A stretch of DNA of 64,000 nt from CALMEC01 sp964628685. GTDB taxonomy: Bacteria; Actinomycetota; Thermoleophilia; Miltoncostaeales; Miltoncostaeaceae. The notes under the pieces are model-generated. The model did not search any database. It saw nothing but the letters and a program-made list of their open reading frames with translations, and was not told the DNA's origin. The stretch lies in contig CAZVNM010000007.1 in assembly GCA_964628685.1 (NCBI GenBank), positions 38,211 to 102,210 on the forward strand, in the 5' to 3' direction. A program made the position numbers and the translations under genes. Positions 46,639-54,426 of this stretch are shown piece after piece (position 1 is the first letter of the stretch; every line of letters begins with the position of its first letter).

Positions 46639-47549
46639 GGCGTCGCGGCTCCTTCGTCGGCGTGCCGGCCGTAGTGGCGCAGGAAGAGCTCCTCGAGCGT
46701 CGGCGGCGTCGTGGTGAGCGAGCGGATGCCGGCTGCGACGAGCACGGTGAGGGCGGCGTCCAGGGCGGAGGTGTCGACCTGGAATGCGACGCGCGTGCCC
46801 TGGTCGTCCAGGTCGTGCACCCCGGCGACGGTCGCGAGCCCGGGTGCCGGGGCGGCCAGTTCGGCGCGCACCGACGTGCGGGTCAGGTGACGGAGCTCCG
46901 CCAGGGTGCCGGTCTCGACGGTGCGGCCCTCCCGGATGATGCTCACCCGGTCGCACAGGCGCTCCACCTCGGCCAGGATGTGGCTCGAAAGGAGCACCGT
47001 GCGACCCTCACTACGGAAGTCCTCGACGCACTGGCGGAATTCGGCCTCCATCAGCGGGTCGAGGCCCGATGTGGGCTCGTCGAGGATGAGCAGCTCCACG
47101 TCCGAGGCGAGGGCGGCCACCAGCGCCACCTTCTGCCGGTTGCCCTTGCTGTAGGTGCGGCCCTTCTTGGTGGGGTCGAGGTGGAAGCGCTCGATCAGGT
47201 CGCGCCTGCGCCCCGCGTCCAGTCCGCCGCGAAGCCGGCCCAGCAGGTCGATCACCTGGCCGCCGGTCACGTTGGGCCACAGGTTGACGTCGCCCGGCAC
47301 GTAGGCCAGGCGGCGGTGGAGCGCGCCCGCCTGCGACCAGGGGTCGGCGCCGAAGAGCTCGACGCGTCCGGCGTCGTGGCGCAGGAGGCCCAGAAGGACG
47401 CGGATGGTCGTCGACTTGCCGGCGCCGTTGGGCCCGAGAAAGCCGTGCACCTCGCCGGTGCGCACCGCGAGGTCCAGATCGTCCAGGGCCATCGTGTGAC
47501 CGAAGGCCTTGCGGAGCCCCGCGATGTCGATGGTGAGATCGCCTGCCAC
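46635..47549 (-). CDS. ABC transporter ATP-binding protein (DrrA-like)
   Basis: 304 residues. Walker A LGPNGAGKSTTIR near 42; signature TYSKGNRQKVALVAALA, with the relaxed KGNRQK form found in the partners of such double permeases; Walker B LLILDEPTSGLDP; H-loop LLSSHILAEVERL. The start is the second of two GTGs, as GGAGG lies 7 bases before it. It forms a two-gene exporter with the double permease. Drug or lipid export is only a family guess. Confidence 0.9.
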   Translation of the reverse strand: MAGDLTIDIAGLRKAFGHTMALDDLDLAVRTGEVHGFLGPNGAGKSTTIRVLLGLLRHDAGRVELFGADPWSQAGALHRRLAYVPGDVNLWPNVTGGQVIDLLGRLRGGLDAGRRRDLIERFHLDPTKKGRTYSKGNRQKVALVAALASDVELLILDEPTSGLDPLMEAEFRQCVEDFRSEGRTVLLSSHILAEVERLCDRVSIIREGRTVETGTLAELRHLTRTSVRAELAAPAPGLATVAGVHDLDDQGTRVAFQVDTSALDAALTVLVAAGIRSLTTTPPTLEELFLRHYGRHADEGAATP

Positions 47550-47626
47550 GTCCACACCTCCGCCGGAGTCGATGTCCGATCCGCGACACTAGTCCGCACC
47601 GGCCCCGCGGGCCCGCGCGGCAACCG

Positions 47627-49315
47627 TCATGTGTCGCAGCGCACCCAGGCCGTCGTGTCGGTGGGAAGTCGCCGCTCCTCGAGGGGTCCCGTGGCCGTGA
47701 GCACGACCCCCTGCGGCAGCGCGACGGGATCCGGTCCCAGGTTCACCACCACCTCGACACATGCCCCGCCGAGGATGCGGCGAACCCGAAGCACGGCGGG
47801 GTCGTCGGCGGCCGGGAACGCGATCTCACCGGACCCCAGCCCCAGGTCGCGTCGCAGACGAAGCAGGGTGCGGCAGAGCTCGAGCGTCGAATCGGCGACG
47901 CCGTCCTGCCGGTCGACCGCCAGATCGCCGTAGACCTCCGGCTGCGGCAGCCACGTCGCCCCCGTCGGGCCGAAACCCAGTCCGAGCTTCCCCGCCGACC
48001 AGGGCATCGGCACCCGACAGCCGTCGCGCCCCACGATCCGGCCGGCGGTGCACACGAACGCCGGATCCTGACGTTCGGTGTCGGCGAGGGTGGTGTGGTC
48101 CGGCAGGCCCAGCTCCTCGCCCTGGTAGAGGTAGGCCGACCCGGGGAGCGCCAGCATGAGCGCCATGGCCGCCCGCGCCCGGCGCAGACCGACCGCGTAG
48201 GACGGTTGGGGGTCGCTCGCCCGAACACCGTCCGGGTGGTGACCGGCGCGAGTCGGCGGCATCGCCAGGCGCGTGGCGGGCCGCACGACGTCGTGGTTGG
48301 AGAGCACCCAGGTGGTGGGCGCACCCACCAGGGCATCGGCCTCCAGCGACTCGACGATCGCGCGACGCAGCGCCGCGGCGTCCCAGTGTGCGACGAGGAA
48401 GTCGAAGTTGAACGCCTGGTGCATCTCGTCGGGTCGCACGTAACGGGCGAGACGCTCGGGCGGCTCCACCCACGCCTCGGCCACCAGCATGCGATCCCCG
48501 CCGTATTCGTCGATCACCCGCCGCCAGCCGCGGTAGATCGCGTGCACACCGTCCTGGTCCCACATCGGCGGTCGTTCGCCGCCTGTGGTGCCACCGTCAA
48601 GGAGTTCCAGGTCGTGGTCCCAGTCGGGAAGACCCGGTGCCTTCACAAGGCCGTGGGCCACGTCGACGCGAAAGCCGTCGACCCCGCGGTCAAGCCAGAA
48701 GCGCAGGATCGCGCAGAACTCCGCCCGTACCTCGGGGTGATCCCAGTCCAGGTCGGGCTGGCCGGCGTCGAACAGGTGCAGGTACCACTGCCCCGGTTGT
48801 CCGTCGAGTTCCGCCACACGTGTCCATGCCGGGCCGCCGAAGACGCTTCGCCAGTTGTTGGGCGGCTCGTCGCCCGTTGGACCCCGGCCATCACGGAACA
48901 CGTACCACGCCCGCTCCGGGCCGCCCCTCCCCGCCGCCAGGGCCGCGCGAAACCAGGCGTGGTGGTCGGAGGTGTGGTTGGGCACCAGGTCCACCACCAC
49001 GCGAAGTCCCATGGCGTGGCTTGTGCGGATGAGCTCCTCCGCATCGGCCAGGGTGCCGAACATCGGGTCGACGTCTCGGTAGTCGGCCACGTCGTAGCCG
49101 GCGTCGGCCTGGGGCGAGACGTAGAACGGCGAGACCCAGATGCCATCCACACCCAGGTCGCGGATGTGTCCCAGCCGCGCGATGAGCCCCGGCAGATCAC
49201 CCATCCCGTCGCCATCCGAGTCGGCGAAGGAACGCGGGTAGACCTGGTAGAGGACCGCCCGCCGCCACCACTGGTCCCCCGGCGGTGCGGAGAGTGCGCG
49301 GTGGGGCGCGCTCAC
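47627..49315 (-). CDS. GH13 alpha-glucosidase family enzyme
   Basis: 562 residues, retaining alpha-glucoside hydrolase. Family segments: QWWRRAVLYQVYPRSFADSD, VDGIWVSPFYVSPQADAGYD, VVVDLVPNHTSDHHAWF, GFRVDVAHGLVK with the nucleophile Asp, MLVAEAWVEP with the acid/base Glu, and TWVLSNHDVVRPATRLA with the stabilising Asp. It fits oligo-1,6-glucosidase/alpha-glucosidase subfamilies; trehalose or sucrose activity is possible. No signal peptide. The GTG start overlaps a tiny membrane ORF (GTGA). Confidence 0.93.
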   Translation of the reverse strand: MSAPHRALSAPPGDQWWRRAVLYQVYPRSFADSDGDGMGDLPGLIARLGHIRDLGVDGIWVSPFYVSPQADAGYDVADYRDVDPMFGTLADAEELIRTSHAMGLRVVVDLVPNHTSDHHAWFRAALAAGRGGPERAWYVFRDGRGPTGDEPPNNWRSVFGGPAWTRVAELDGQPGQWYLHLFDAGQPDLDWDHPEVRAEFCAILRFWLDRGVDGFRVDVAHGLVKAPGLPDWDHDLELLDGGTTGGERPPMWDQDGVHAIYRGWRRVIDEYGGDRMLVAEAWVEPPERLARYVRPDEMHQAFNFDFLVAHWDAAALRRAIVESLEADALVGAPTTWVLSNHDVVRPATRLAMPPTRAGHHPDGVRASDPQPSYAVGLRRARAAMALMLALPGSAYLYQGEELGLPDHTTLADTERQDPAFVCTAGRIVGRDGCRVPMPWSAGKLGLGFGPTGATWLPQPEVYGDLAVDRQDGVADSTLELCRTLLRLRRDLGLGSGEIAFPAADDPAVLRVRRILGGACVEVVVNLGPDPVALPQGVVLTATGPLEERRLPTDTTAWVRCDT

Positions 49316-49395
49316 CACGCCCACCGCACCGAGGCGACGAGCACCGCGATGAGGACGCCGGCGAGGATCAGCACGAGTCGGGTGCGCGGATGCAT
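49312..49395 (-). CDS. Possible 27-residue single-pass membrane peptide
   Basis: ATG at 49395: MHPRTRLVLILAGVLIAVLV followed by ASVRWAW. One hydrophobic helix flanked by Arg at the N-terminus. Its stop overlaps the glucosidase GTG start. It has no clear Shine-Dalgarno, so it may be a leader peptide that couples translation to the enzyme, or chance. Confidence 0.35.
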   Translation of the reverse strand: MHPRTRLVLILAGVLIAVLVASVRWAW

Positions 49396-49566
49396 CACGG
49401 CCGAACCTACCCACAACGCCCGCGCGCACACCGCCGCTCGGTCGGATGCACCCGGCCCGCTCGACGCACGGGCCGAACCGACCACACCGGCGGCACCGAC
49501 CGCGTCGCCGTCCGCCCGGCCCGGTCGAATCACGGGTGTCGACGCGCATCACCAGATTGTTCGATG

Positions 49567-50100
49567 TCAGATCCCTGCCAACACCTCCTCCAATGCGATG
49601 TGCACATCGGTCTCCGGCAGCGGCAGACGTGCGTCGCCGTCGACAACGCGCATACGCGACCACGTTCCGTCGGGGCGCGGTCCCGTGTGCACCTCGACCA
49701 TCCGCATGGCCACGTCCACCCGCCAGTGCTCCTGCACGGCATCGCACGCCGCGTCGGCCACGGACTGGCGATCCCACAGCCCGCTTCGACCCGACACCTG
49801 CACCGCCAGGATCGCCTCGGGGCCGTCCGGATCGTGCGGGCCGTACCGGTAGACCGCCAGATCCGACTGCGGCATGACGTCGAGGATGGCCTCGACCGGC
49901 ACCAGCCGGCCGACGTGGTGTCGCCCGCCGTACGCGTGCACGAGCGTCGCGTTCAGTCGCTCCCTCACGATCCTCTCCGCCGGATCACGCGGGCTCACGT
50001 GGGCGGGTTCCCCGGCCGCGGTCCCGCCGGTCGGCGCCTCGTCGGGGGTCCCGTGACGCGTGGCGGGTGGCGTGGGCGATGGGCTCACCACGACGACCAT
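49567..50100 (-). CDS. Degenerate Uma2-like protein, copy 4
   Basis: 177 residues. It lacks the FTADEVW N-terminal segment common to the other copies and has a Pro/Ala-rich start (VVVVSPSPTPPATRHG). The core is recognisable: VPVEAILDVMPQSDLAVYRY replaces PEPDLAV, and AILAVQVSGRSGLWDRQSV replaces LLVEVAxxSxxRDRRK, so the catalytic Glu has become Gln. HWRVDVAMRMVEVHTGPRPD and LPLPETDVHIALEEVLAGI match the C-terminal Uma2 end of copies 5 and 6. It is predicted to be catalytically inactive. GGGAGG lies six bases before the ATG, and a phased element 69 bp upstream. Confidence 0.8.
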   Translation of the reverse strand: MVVVVSPSPTPPATRHGTPDEAPTGGTAAGEPAHVSPRDPAERIVRERLNATLVHAYGGRHHVGRLVPVEAILDVMPQSDLAVYRYGPHDPDGPEAILAVQVSGRSGLWDRQSVADAACDAVQEHWRVDVAMRMVEVHTGPRPDGTWSRMRVVDGDARLPLPETDVHIALEEVLAGI

Positions 50101-50168
50101 GGCATGCCTCCCTTCGATGACTGGAATGGTGGTCCGCAGGGCATGTCCCCATTGAGCCACGTCCACCC

Positions 50169-50227
50169 GTCACGACTCCACACCTGTTCGTCACAGTGAT
50201 GTCACGCGTGTGTGACGCCTCTGTATC
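50169..50227. promoter_or_regulatory. Phased GTCAC element, copy d
   Basis: GTCAC 50169, GTCAC 50190, GTCAC 50201, GTGAC 50212 and GTATC 50223, so exact 21, 11, 11, 11 spacing. CCACAC at offset 9. Preceded by CATGTCCCCATTGAGCCAC. It sits between Uma2 copy 4 and the divergent VWA gene, so either could be regulated. Confidence 0.7.
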
Positions 50228-50313
50228 GGCGGCGCCCCCGCACTCGCCCCGTAAGAGGACGGCCGCCGCCCGCTGACCTCCCCTCGCACGAACACGCGAC
50301 CGGGAGGTCCCAC

Positions 50314-51555
50314 ATGCGCGCCGACATCCGTCTGGAGCACTCGCTCATCACCGTCGACCACGACCAGCGTCTGCACGCGATGCTCGAGATCACCGGGCCG
50401 CCGGCATCCGGCGAGGCGCGACCGCCCATGGGGATCGCCCTGGTGCTCGACCGGTCCGGCTCCATGGCCGGTGACAAGCTGGCGGCGGCGCGCTTCTGCG
50501 CCGCGTGGCTCGCCGAACGCATGCGCACCGACGACCGGCTGGCCATCGTCAGCTTCGACGACACCGTCCGCGTGGACCGTCCCCTCCACGCGGTGGACGC
50601 CGGCGGCGTCGATCAGGCGCTCGCCGCGATCCACCCGGGCGGCGCCACCAACCTGTCGGGCGGCTGGCTGCGCGGCGCAGAGCTTCTGCGCACCGCCGAC
50701 GACCTCTCGGCGCGTCGCGTGATCCTCTTGACCGACGGCATGGCCAATCAGGGGATCTGCGACCGCCCGACCCTCGCCGGGCTCACCGCCGGTGCAGCCG
50801 CCGACGGCATCACCACGAGCACCATCGGCTTCGGCGACGGCTTCGACGAGGACCTGCTCACCGCCATGGCCGACACGGGCCGCGGCGCCGCCCACTACGC
50901 GGCCTCACCGGAGGACGCACCTGCGGTGTTCGCCGACGAGGCCGCCGACCTGGCCGATCTGGTGGCGCAGAACGTCACCGTGACGATCTCCCACCCGCAC
51001 CCCGACACCCGCGGTGTGGAGGTCCTGGGCGGTTGGGCCGTCACGCCCATGGGTGACGGACTCGTCATCGACGTGGGCGACGCCTACGCCGGCCGCACCC
51101 GCCGGGTGGTGTTCGCCCTCGACGTCACCGGGCTGCAGCGGTTGGGGCCGACCCGGATTGCCGAGGTCACGGTCGGCTACACCGCGATCGGCGCGACGGT
51201 TGCCGCCCACTCGCTCACCGTGCCGGTGACCGTGCACGTGGCGAGCGCCGCCGACGCCGAACGGGCGGGCATCGACACCGCCGTGCGGGAGCAGGTGCAG
51301 CTTCTCCTTGCCGCACAGGCCCAGGAGCGGGCCATCGAGGCATACGACGCCGGCGACGCCGCCGGCGGGCGGGCGCACATGGACGAGGCGATCGCCCGCT
51401 ACCACGCGGTGCCGGCGGCCGCGATGTCACCCGAGGTCCGGGCGGAGCTCGCGACGCTCGAGGAGCTTCACGAGCGGATCGACCCGGCGGGCATGGACCC
51501 CGCCCAGCGGAAGCTGCTGCGCTACAACGCCCAGGCGCGCCGGCGCGGGCGCTGA
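50314..51555 (+). CDS. VWA-domain protein, Co/Mg-chelatase-like metal-binding type
   Basis: 413 residues. The MIDAS motif is VLDRSGSMAGDK at residues 45-56 (DxSxS), with Thr in GATNLSGGW and Asp in LLTDGMANQG completing the metal site. The C-terminal half holds an about 100-residue Ig-like domain (VTVTISHPHPDTRGVEVLGG) and a helical tail (REQVQLLLAAQAQERAIEAY, GGRAHMDEAI). It has no signal peptide, so it is cytoplasmic. It resembles actinobacterial VWA proteins of unknown role. GGGAGG stands 6-7 bases before the ATG. Confidence 0.88.
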   Translation: MRADIRLEHSLITVDHDQRLHAMLEITGPPASGEARPPMGIALVLDRSGSMAGDKLAAARFCAAWLAERMRTDDRLAIVSFDDTVRVDRPLHAVDAGGVDQALAAIHPGGATNLSGGWLRGAELLRTADDLSARRVILLTDGMANQGICDRPTLAGLTAGAAADGITTSTIGFGDGFDEDLLTAMADTGRGAAHYAASPEDAPAVFADEAADLADLVAQNVTVTISHPHPDTRGVEVLGGWAVTPMGDGLVIDVGDAYAGRTRRVVFALDVTGLQRLGPTRIAEVTVGYTAIGATVAAHSLTVPVTVHVASAADAERAGIDTAVREQVQLLLAAQAQERAIEAYDAGDAAGGRAHMDEAIARYHAVPAAAMSPEVRAELATLEELHERIDPAGMDPAQRKLLRYNAQARRRGR

Positions 51556-51695
51556 ACACCACCGGTGGATGGGCGGCGGCATCCGTCGCCGTCCACCGGC
51601 CGGGTGACGGCGCCGGCCGCCGTGGGATGTGATGATCATGGCCCGGGCATCCGCACGGGTCGATGTCGAGCACGCGAGCTTGAAGGGTGGTCCCC

Positions 51696-52595
51696 ATGTC
51701 ACCACGCACGGTCGGGAGGGGATGCGCCGCGGCGCTGGTGGCCGTGGGTGCGCTGGCGGCGGTCGGCTGCGGTGGTGACGCCGGCGACACGAACCCCGAC
51801 TCCCCGTCCACGACCGCCGCCGATGCGACGCCGACGGCCGAGGCGCTCTACCGCCGCGCGCTCGACGAACTGAGAAGCGCCCGCAGCGTCAACCTGTCGG
51901 TCAACGCCACCTACGCCGGAGATCTGCGGCCCGGGCCGCGCACACCGCACCAGCGGCAGGTGACCACCACGCTGCGTGCGACCGGGGATCTCGCCCGCGA
52001 CGCGCTCGCCGCCGACGTGGAGCTCGGGGTCGAGGGCCGGCGGACCTCCGGCCGCCTCGTCGGCGGTCCCGAGGGGGTCTTCTTCCAGCATGCCGACCGG
52101 TGGTTCGGTGCCCGCGACTCGGGGCTCTATCGCCGGCTCGTCCCCGACTACGACCCCAACCGCTGGAGCGTCGATCGGGTGGACGGCGTGATCGCCGCGC
52201 TCCCCGACGGGGTGCGGGCCGAGACGGTCGACGGGGTGGCCGTGTTCTGTGCCGCGGGGCCGATCGATGTGGTGCGCGTCACCGAGGCGATCGACGGTCC
52301 GGATCTGTCGGATCACGCGCGCCAGAACGCGAAGGAGTCGGTCACGCGCCTCGATGCCCGCCTCTGCATGGCGCACGACACCGGTCGACTCGTGCGTGCC
52401 GAGGTCGACTTCACCATCCGGGGACGTGACGGGCGCATCGCCATGCGGGTGAACGGCTGGAACGCCCGCGTGGACACGTCACCGCCCGCCACCTTCGAGT
52501 CACCGACCGACCTGGGGCCGCGCCTGTTCGCGGGTGCGGCTCCGCCTGCGGGTGGGGGTGTCGACCGCCGCGTGCCGGCGGGTCGCGCCGCCTGA
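51696..52595 (+). CDS. Putative lipoprotein, LppX/LprG-like
   Basis: 299 residues. The signal ends at Cys25 (ALAAVGCGGDAG). The mature part LYRRALDELRSARSVNLSVN and LARDALAADVELGVEGRRTS, with GVFFQHADRWFGAR, suggests the curved-sheet lipid-binding fold of mycobacterial LppX/LprAFG proteins (PF07161-like), though identity is too weak to be sure. AAGGGTGG lies 6 bases before the ATG. It is convergent with the DUF6880-like gene (8-bp gap). Confidence 0.75.
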   Translation: MSPRTVGRGCAAALVAVGALAAVGCGGDAGDTNPDSPSTTAADATPTAEALYRRALDELRSARSVNLSVNATYAGDLRPGPRTPHQRQVTTTLRATGDLARDALAADVELGVEGRRTSGRLVGGPEGVFFQHADRWFGARDSGLYRRLVPDYDPNRWSVDRVDGVIAALPDGVRAETVDGVAVFCAAGPIDVVRVTEAIDGPDLSDHARQNAKESVTRLDARLCMAHDTGRLVRAEVDFTIRGRDGRIAMRVNGWNARVDTSPPATFESPTDLGPRLFAGAAPPAGGGVDRRVPAGRAA

Positions 52596-52603
52596 GACCG
52601 CGC

Positions 52604-54013
52604 TCAGGACGGCCAGCGCTGGGCGATCATCCTGATGAGCTTCGTACGACGGCGTTGTTCGGTGCGAAGTGCCGCCAGGAAGACCGCGAATTCCGCCTCC
52701 TCCCCAAGGGCATGGTGGGCCTCCTCGATCCGCTCGAGAAGCCGGACGACCTCCGCGTAGTTGCGCACGTCGGAGAACCCCAGCGCGCGGTCCAGGTGGC
52801 GCAGGTAGACGGGGAGCGTCTCGTCCGGATGCGACGTGCGCCTGAGGTCGGCGAGCTCCAACCAGAGTGTCTCGGCGCACCCGCCCGCCACCGCCTCCCG
52901 CCAGGCGTCCTCCACACGCCCCTCCCCGATGAGGATCCGCACCAGCGCACCACGGCCCTCCCCGGCGCCCCGCTCACGAAGGACGTCGAACGCCCGTGCG
53001 CGTCGGGCCTCCCAGTCGGGCAGCCCACCGGCAGCGTGGTGCAGCTCCAGGTACGTCGCGGCGCCGGGTGCCGCGTCGAACACCGCGTCCGCCACCGCGA
53101 TGGCGTCCTCCACCTGCCCGTCGCGCAGGTAGGCATCCACCAGCGCGCGTCGCAGTCGCTCGTCGCGACCGTCGGGCGGGAACTCCCGCATGCCGCGCTC
53201 GAGCCAGCCGACCGCCTCTCGCTCACGGCCGGCGCCGTCCAGCACCCCGGCGATCTGGACGAAGGAGTACGGCAGGGACAGGTCCCGTGCCATCACCTCC
53301 ACCAGGTCGTCGACGTCCTCCTCCGCACGCGCCAGGTTCTCGCGCAGGTGCGTGATGCGGAACCGGTCGAACGGTTCGGACCGACCCCAGCGCTCGTCAC
53401 CGGGCGCGAGCGGGCCGACCTTCTCCCACTCGGGTTCCAGTCGTCTGCGGTAGGCCCGAAGTCCCTCGTCACCCAGGACCGCCCGGTGCGAGATGGGCCC
53501 GTCCAGAAACCACTCCCACGTCGACCGCAGCGCGATGTCGCACAGCCGTCGCCCCAGCTTCACCGGATCCGGTGTCGCCTCGATGCAGGCCCGCCGGTGC
53601 AGTTCCTGCACGTCGTCGCGGACCACACCCAGGTAACCGGCCGAGTCGTCCACGTGGTTCAGGGCGGTGTCGAGCCGTGCGGCCGCGTGCTCACAGAGCT
53701 CGATCACCGCGTCGACGTGCCCCGCGTCGAACGCCATGCGGATGATGTCGACCGCCGCCCCGGCCCGATCGGCGTATCCGGCCGCGCGCCGGTAATCGAC
53801 GAAGCCACCCGTCCGAAAGGCCCGGGTGAGTTCCTTCTTCATCTCCCGCACATCCAGCGGACCGTCGGTGAGACGGGCGCAGCCCACGAGGTACGTCCAG
53901 ACCCCGCGGTCCTCCTGTGCAAGCTCCACGGTGAGCGCCACAAGGTCGTCCCGCGGCAGGTCCATCAGGTACGCGCGCACCAGTTCGGTCTCCTGCGCCA
54001 TCCGGTCGCTCAC
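52604..54013 (-). CDS. DUF6880-like all-helical repeat protein
   Basis: 469 residues, rich in paired helices, without membrane segments. Key stretches: ELVRAYLMDLPRDDLVALTV, KKELTRAFRTGGFVDYRRAA, VIELCEHAAARLDTALNHVD, ACIEATPDPVKLGRRLCDIA, GWLERGMREFPPDG. The order 'residual SWIM-like N-terminus, then YRxAxxYADR and LxExAxxRLDxAL' matches what I recall of DUF6880 proteins. TPR-like repeats occupy residues 240-430. The GTG (VSDRMAQETEL) has AGAGG five bases upstream. A phased element lies 225 bp upstream. Confidence 0.7.
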   Translation of the reverse strand: MSDRMAQETELVRAYLMDLPRDDLVALTVELAQEDRGVWTYLVGCARLTDGPLDVREMKKELTRAFRTGGFVDYRRAAGYADRAGAAVDIIRMAFDAGHVDAVIELCEHAAARLDTALNHVDDSAGYLGVVRDDVQELHRRACIEATPDPVKLGRRLCDIALRSTWEWFLDGPISHRAVLGDEGLRAYRRRLEPEWEKVGPLAPGDERWGRSEPFDRFRITHLRENLARAEEDVDDLVEVMARDLSLPYSFVQIAGVLDGAGREREAVGWLERGMREFPPDGRDERLRRALVDAYLRDGQVEDAIAVADAVFDAAPGAATYLELHHAAGGLPDWEARRARAFDVLRERGAGEGRGALVRILIGEGRVEDAWREAVAGGCAETLWLELADLRRTSHPDETLPVYLRHLDRALGFSDVRNYAEVVRLLERIEEAHHALGEEAEFAVFLAALRTEQRRRTKLIRMIAQRWPS

Positions 54014-54237
54014 GAAGTCCTCTCGTCCCACGCTCGCTCCATCCGTCGGCGCAGGCCCGCATCACGCGGGCGCATCGCGCAGAACATATCTCCACCATGC
54101 ACGTGGGCCGGGTCGAGCACCCAGGAGCTCCCACCAGGTGAAGCACCGTGCCTGCGGCAGGCGACGCGACGATGAGCGTGATCCGCAACCGCTCCCGGGA
54201 CTCGTCCGGTCATGCCCCCATTGAGCCACACGCACCC

Positions 54238-54285
54238 GTCACGACTCCACACGAGATCGTCACAACGATGTCGCGGCTCAGTGAC
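54238..54285. promoter_or_regulatory. Phased GTCAC element, copy e
   Basis: GTCAC 54238, GTCAC 54259, GTCGC 54270 and GTGAC 54281. CCACAC at offset 9 and CATGCCCCCATTGAGCCAC upstream. It is in the 413-bp gap 54014-54426 between the beta-helix gene's 3' end and the DUF6880-like gene. No Uma2 gene is adjacent; nothing else in the gap is recognisable. Confidence 0.65.
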
Positions 54286-54426
54286 GTCATCACCCGCGGC
54301 GGTCCGGGCGCCAGGGGCAACTCGCCCCAACGCTGCGCGGCGTCGCCGCGGCTGACACGAGCGCAGGCACGGTCCGCTTGTCCGAGATGATCGGGTGCCG
54401 GCCCGCACGCCGACACCCTGCGTCAC

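Noticed and set aside
54014..54426. A further Uma2 relic between element e and the DUF6880-like gene
   Set aside because: Reading all frames gave no PEPD, EVxxS or FTADEVW remnants.
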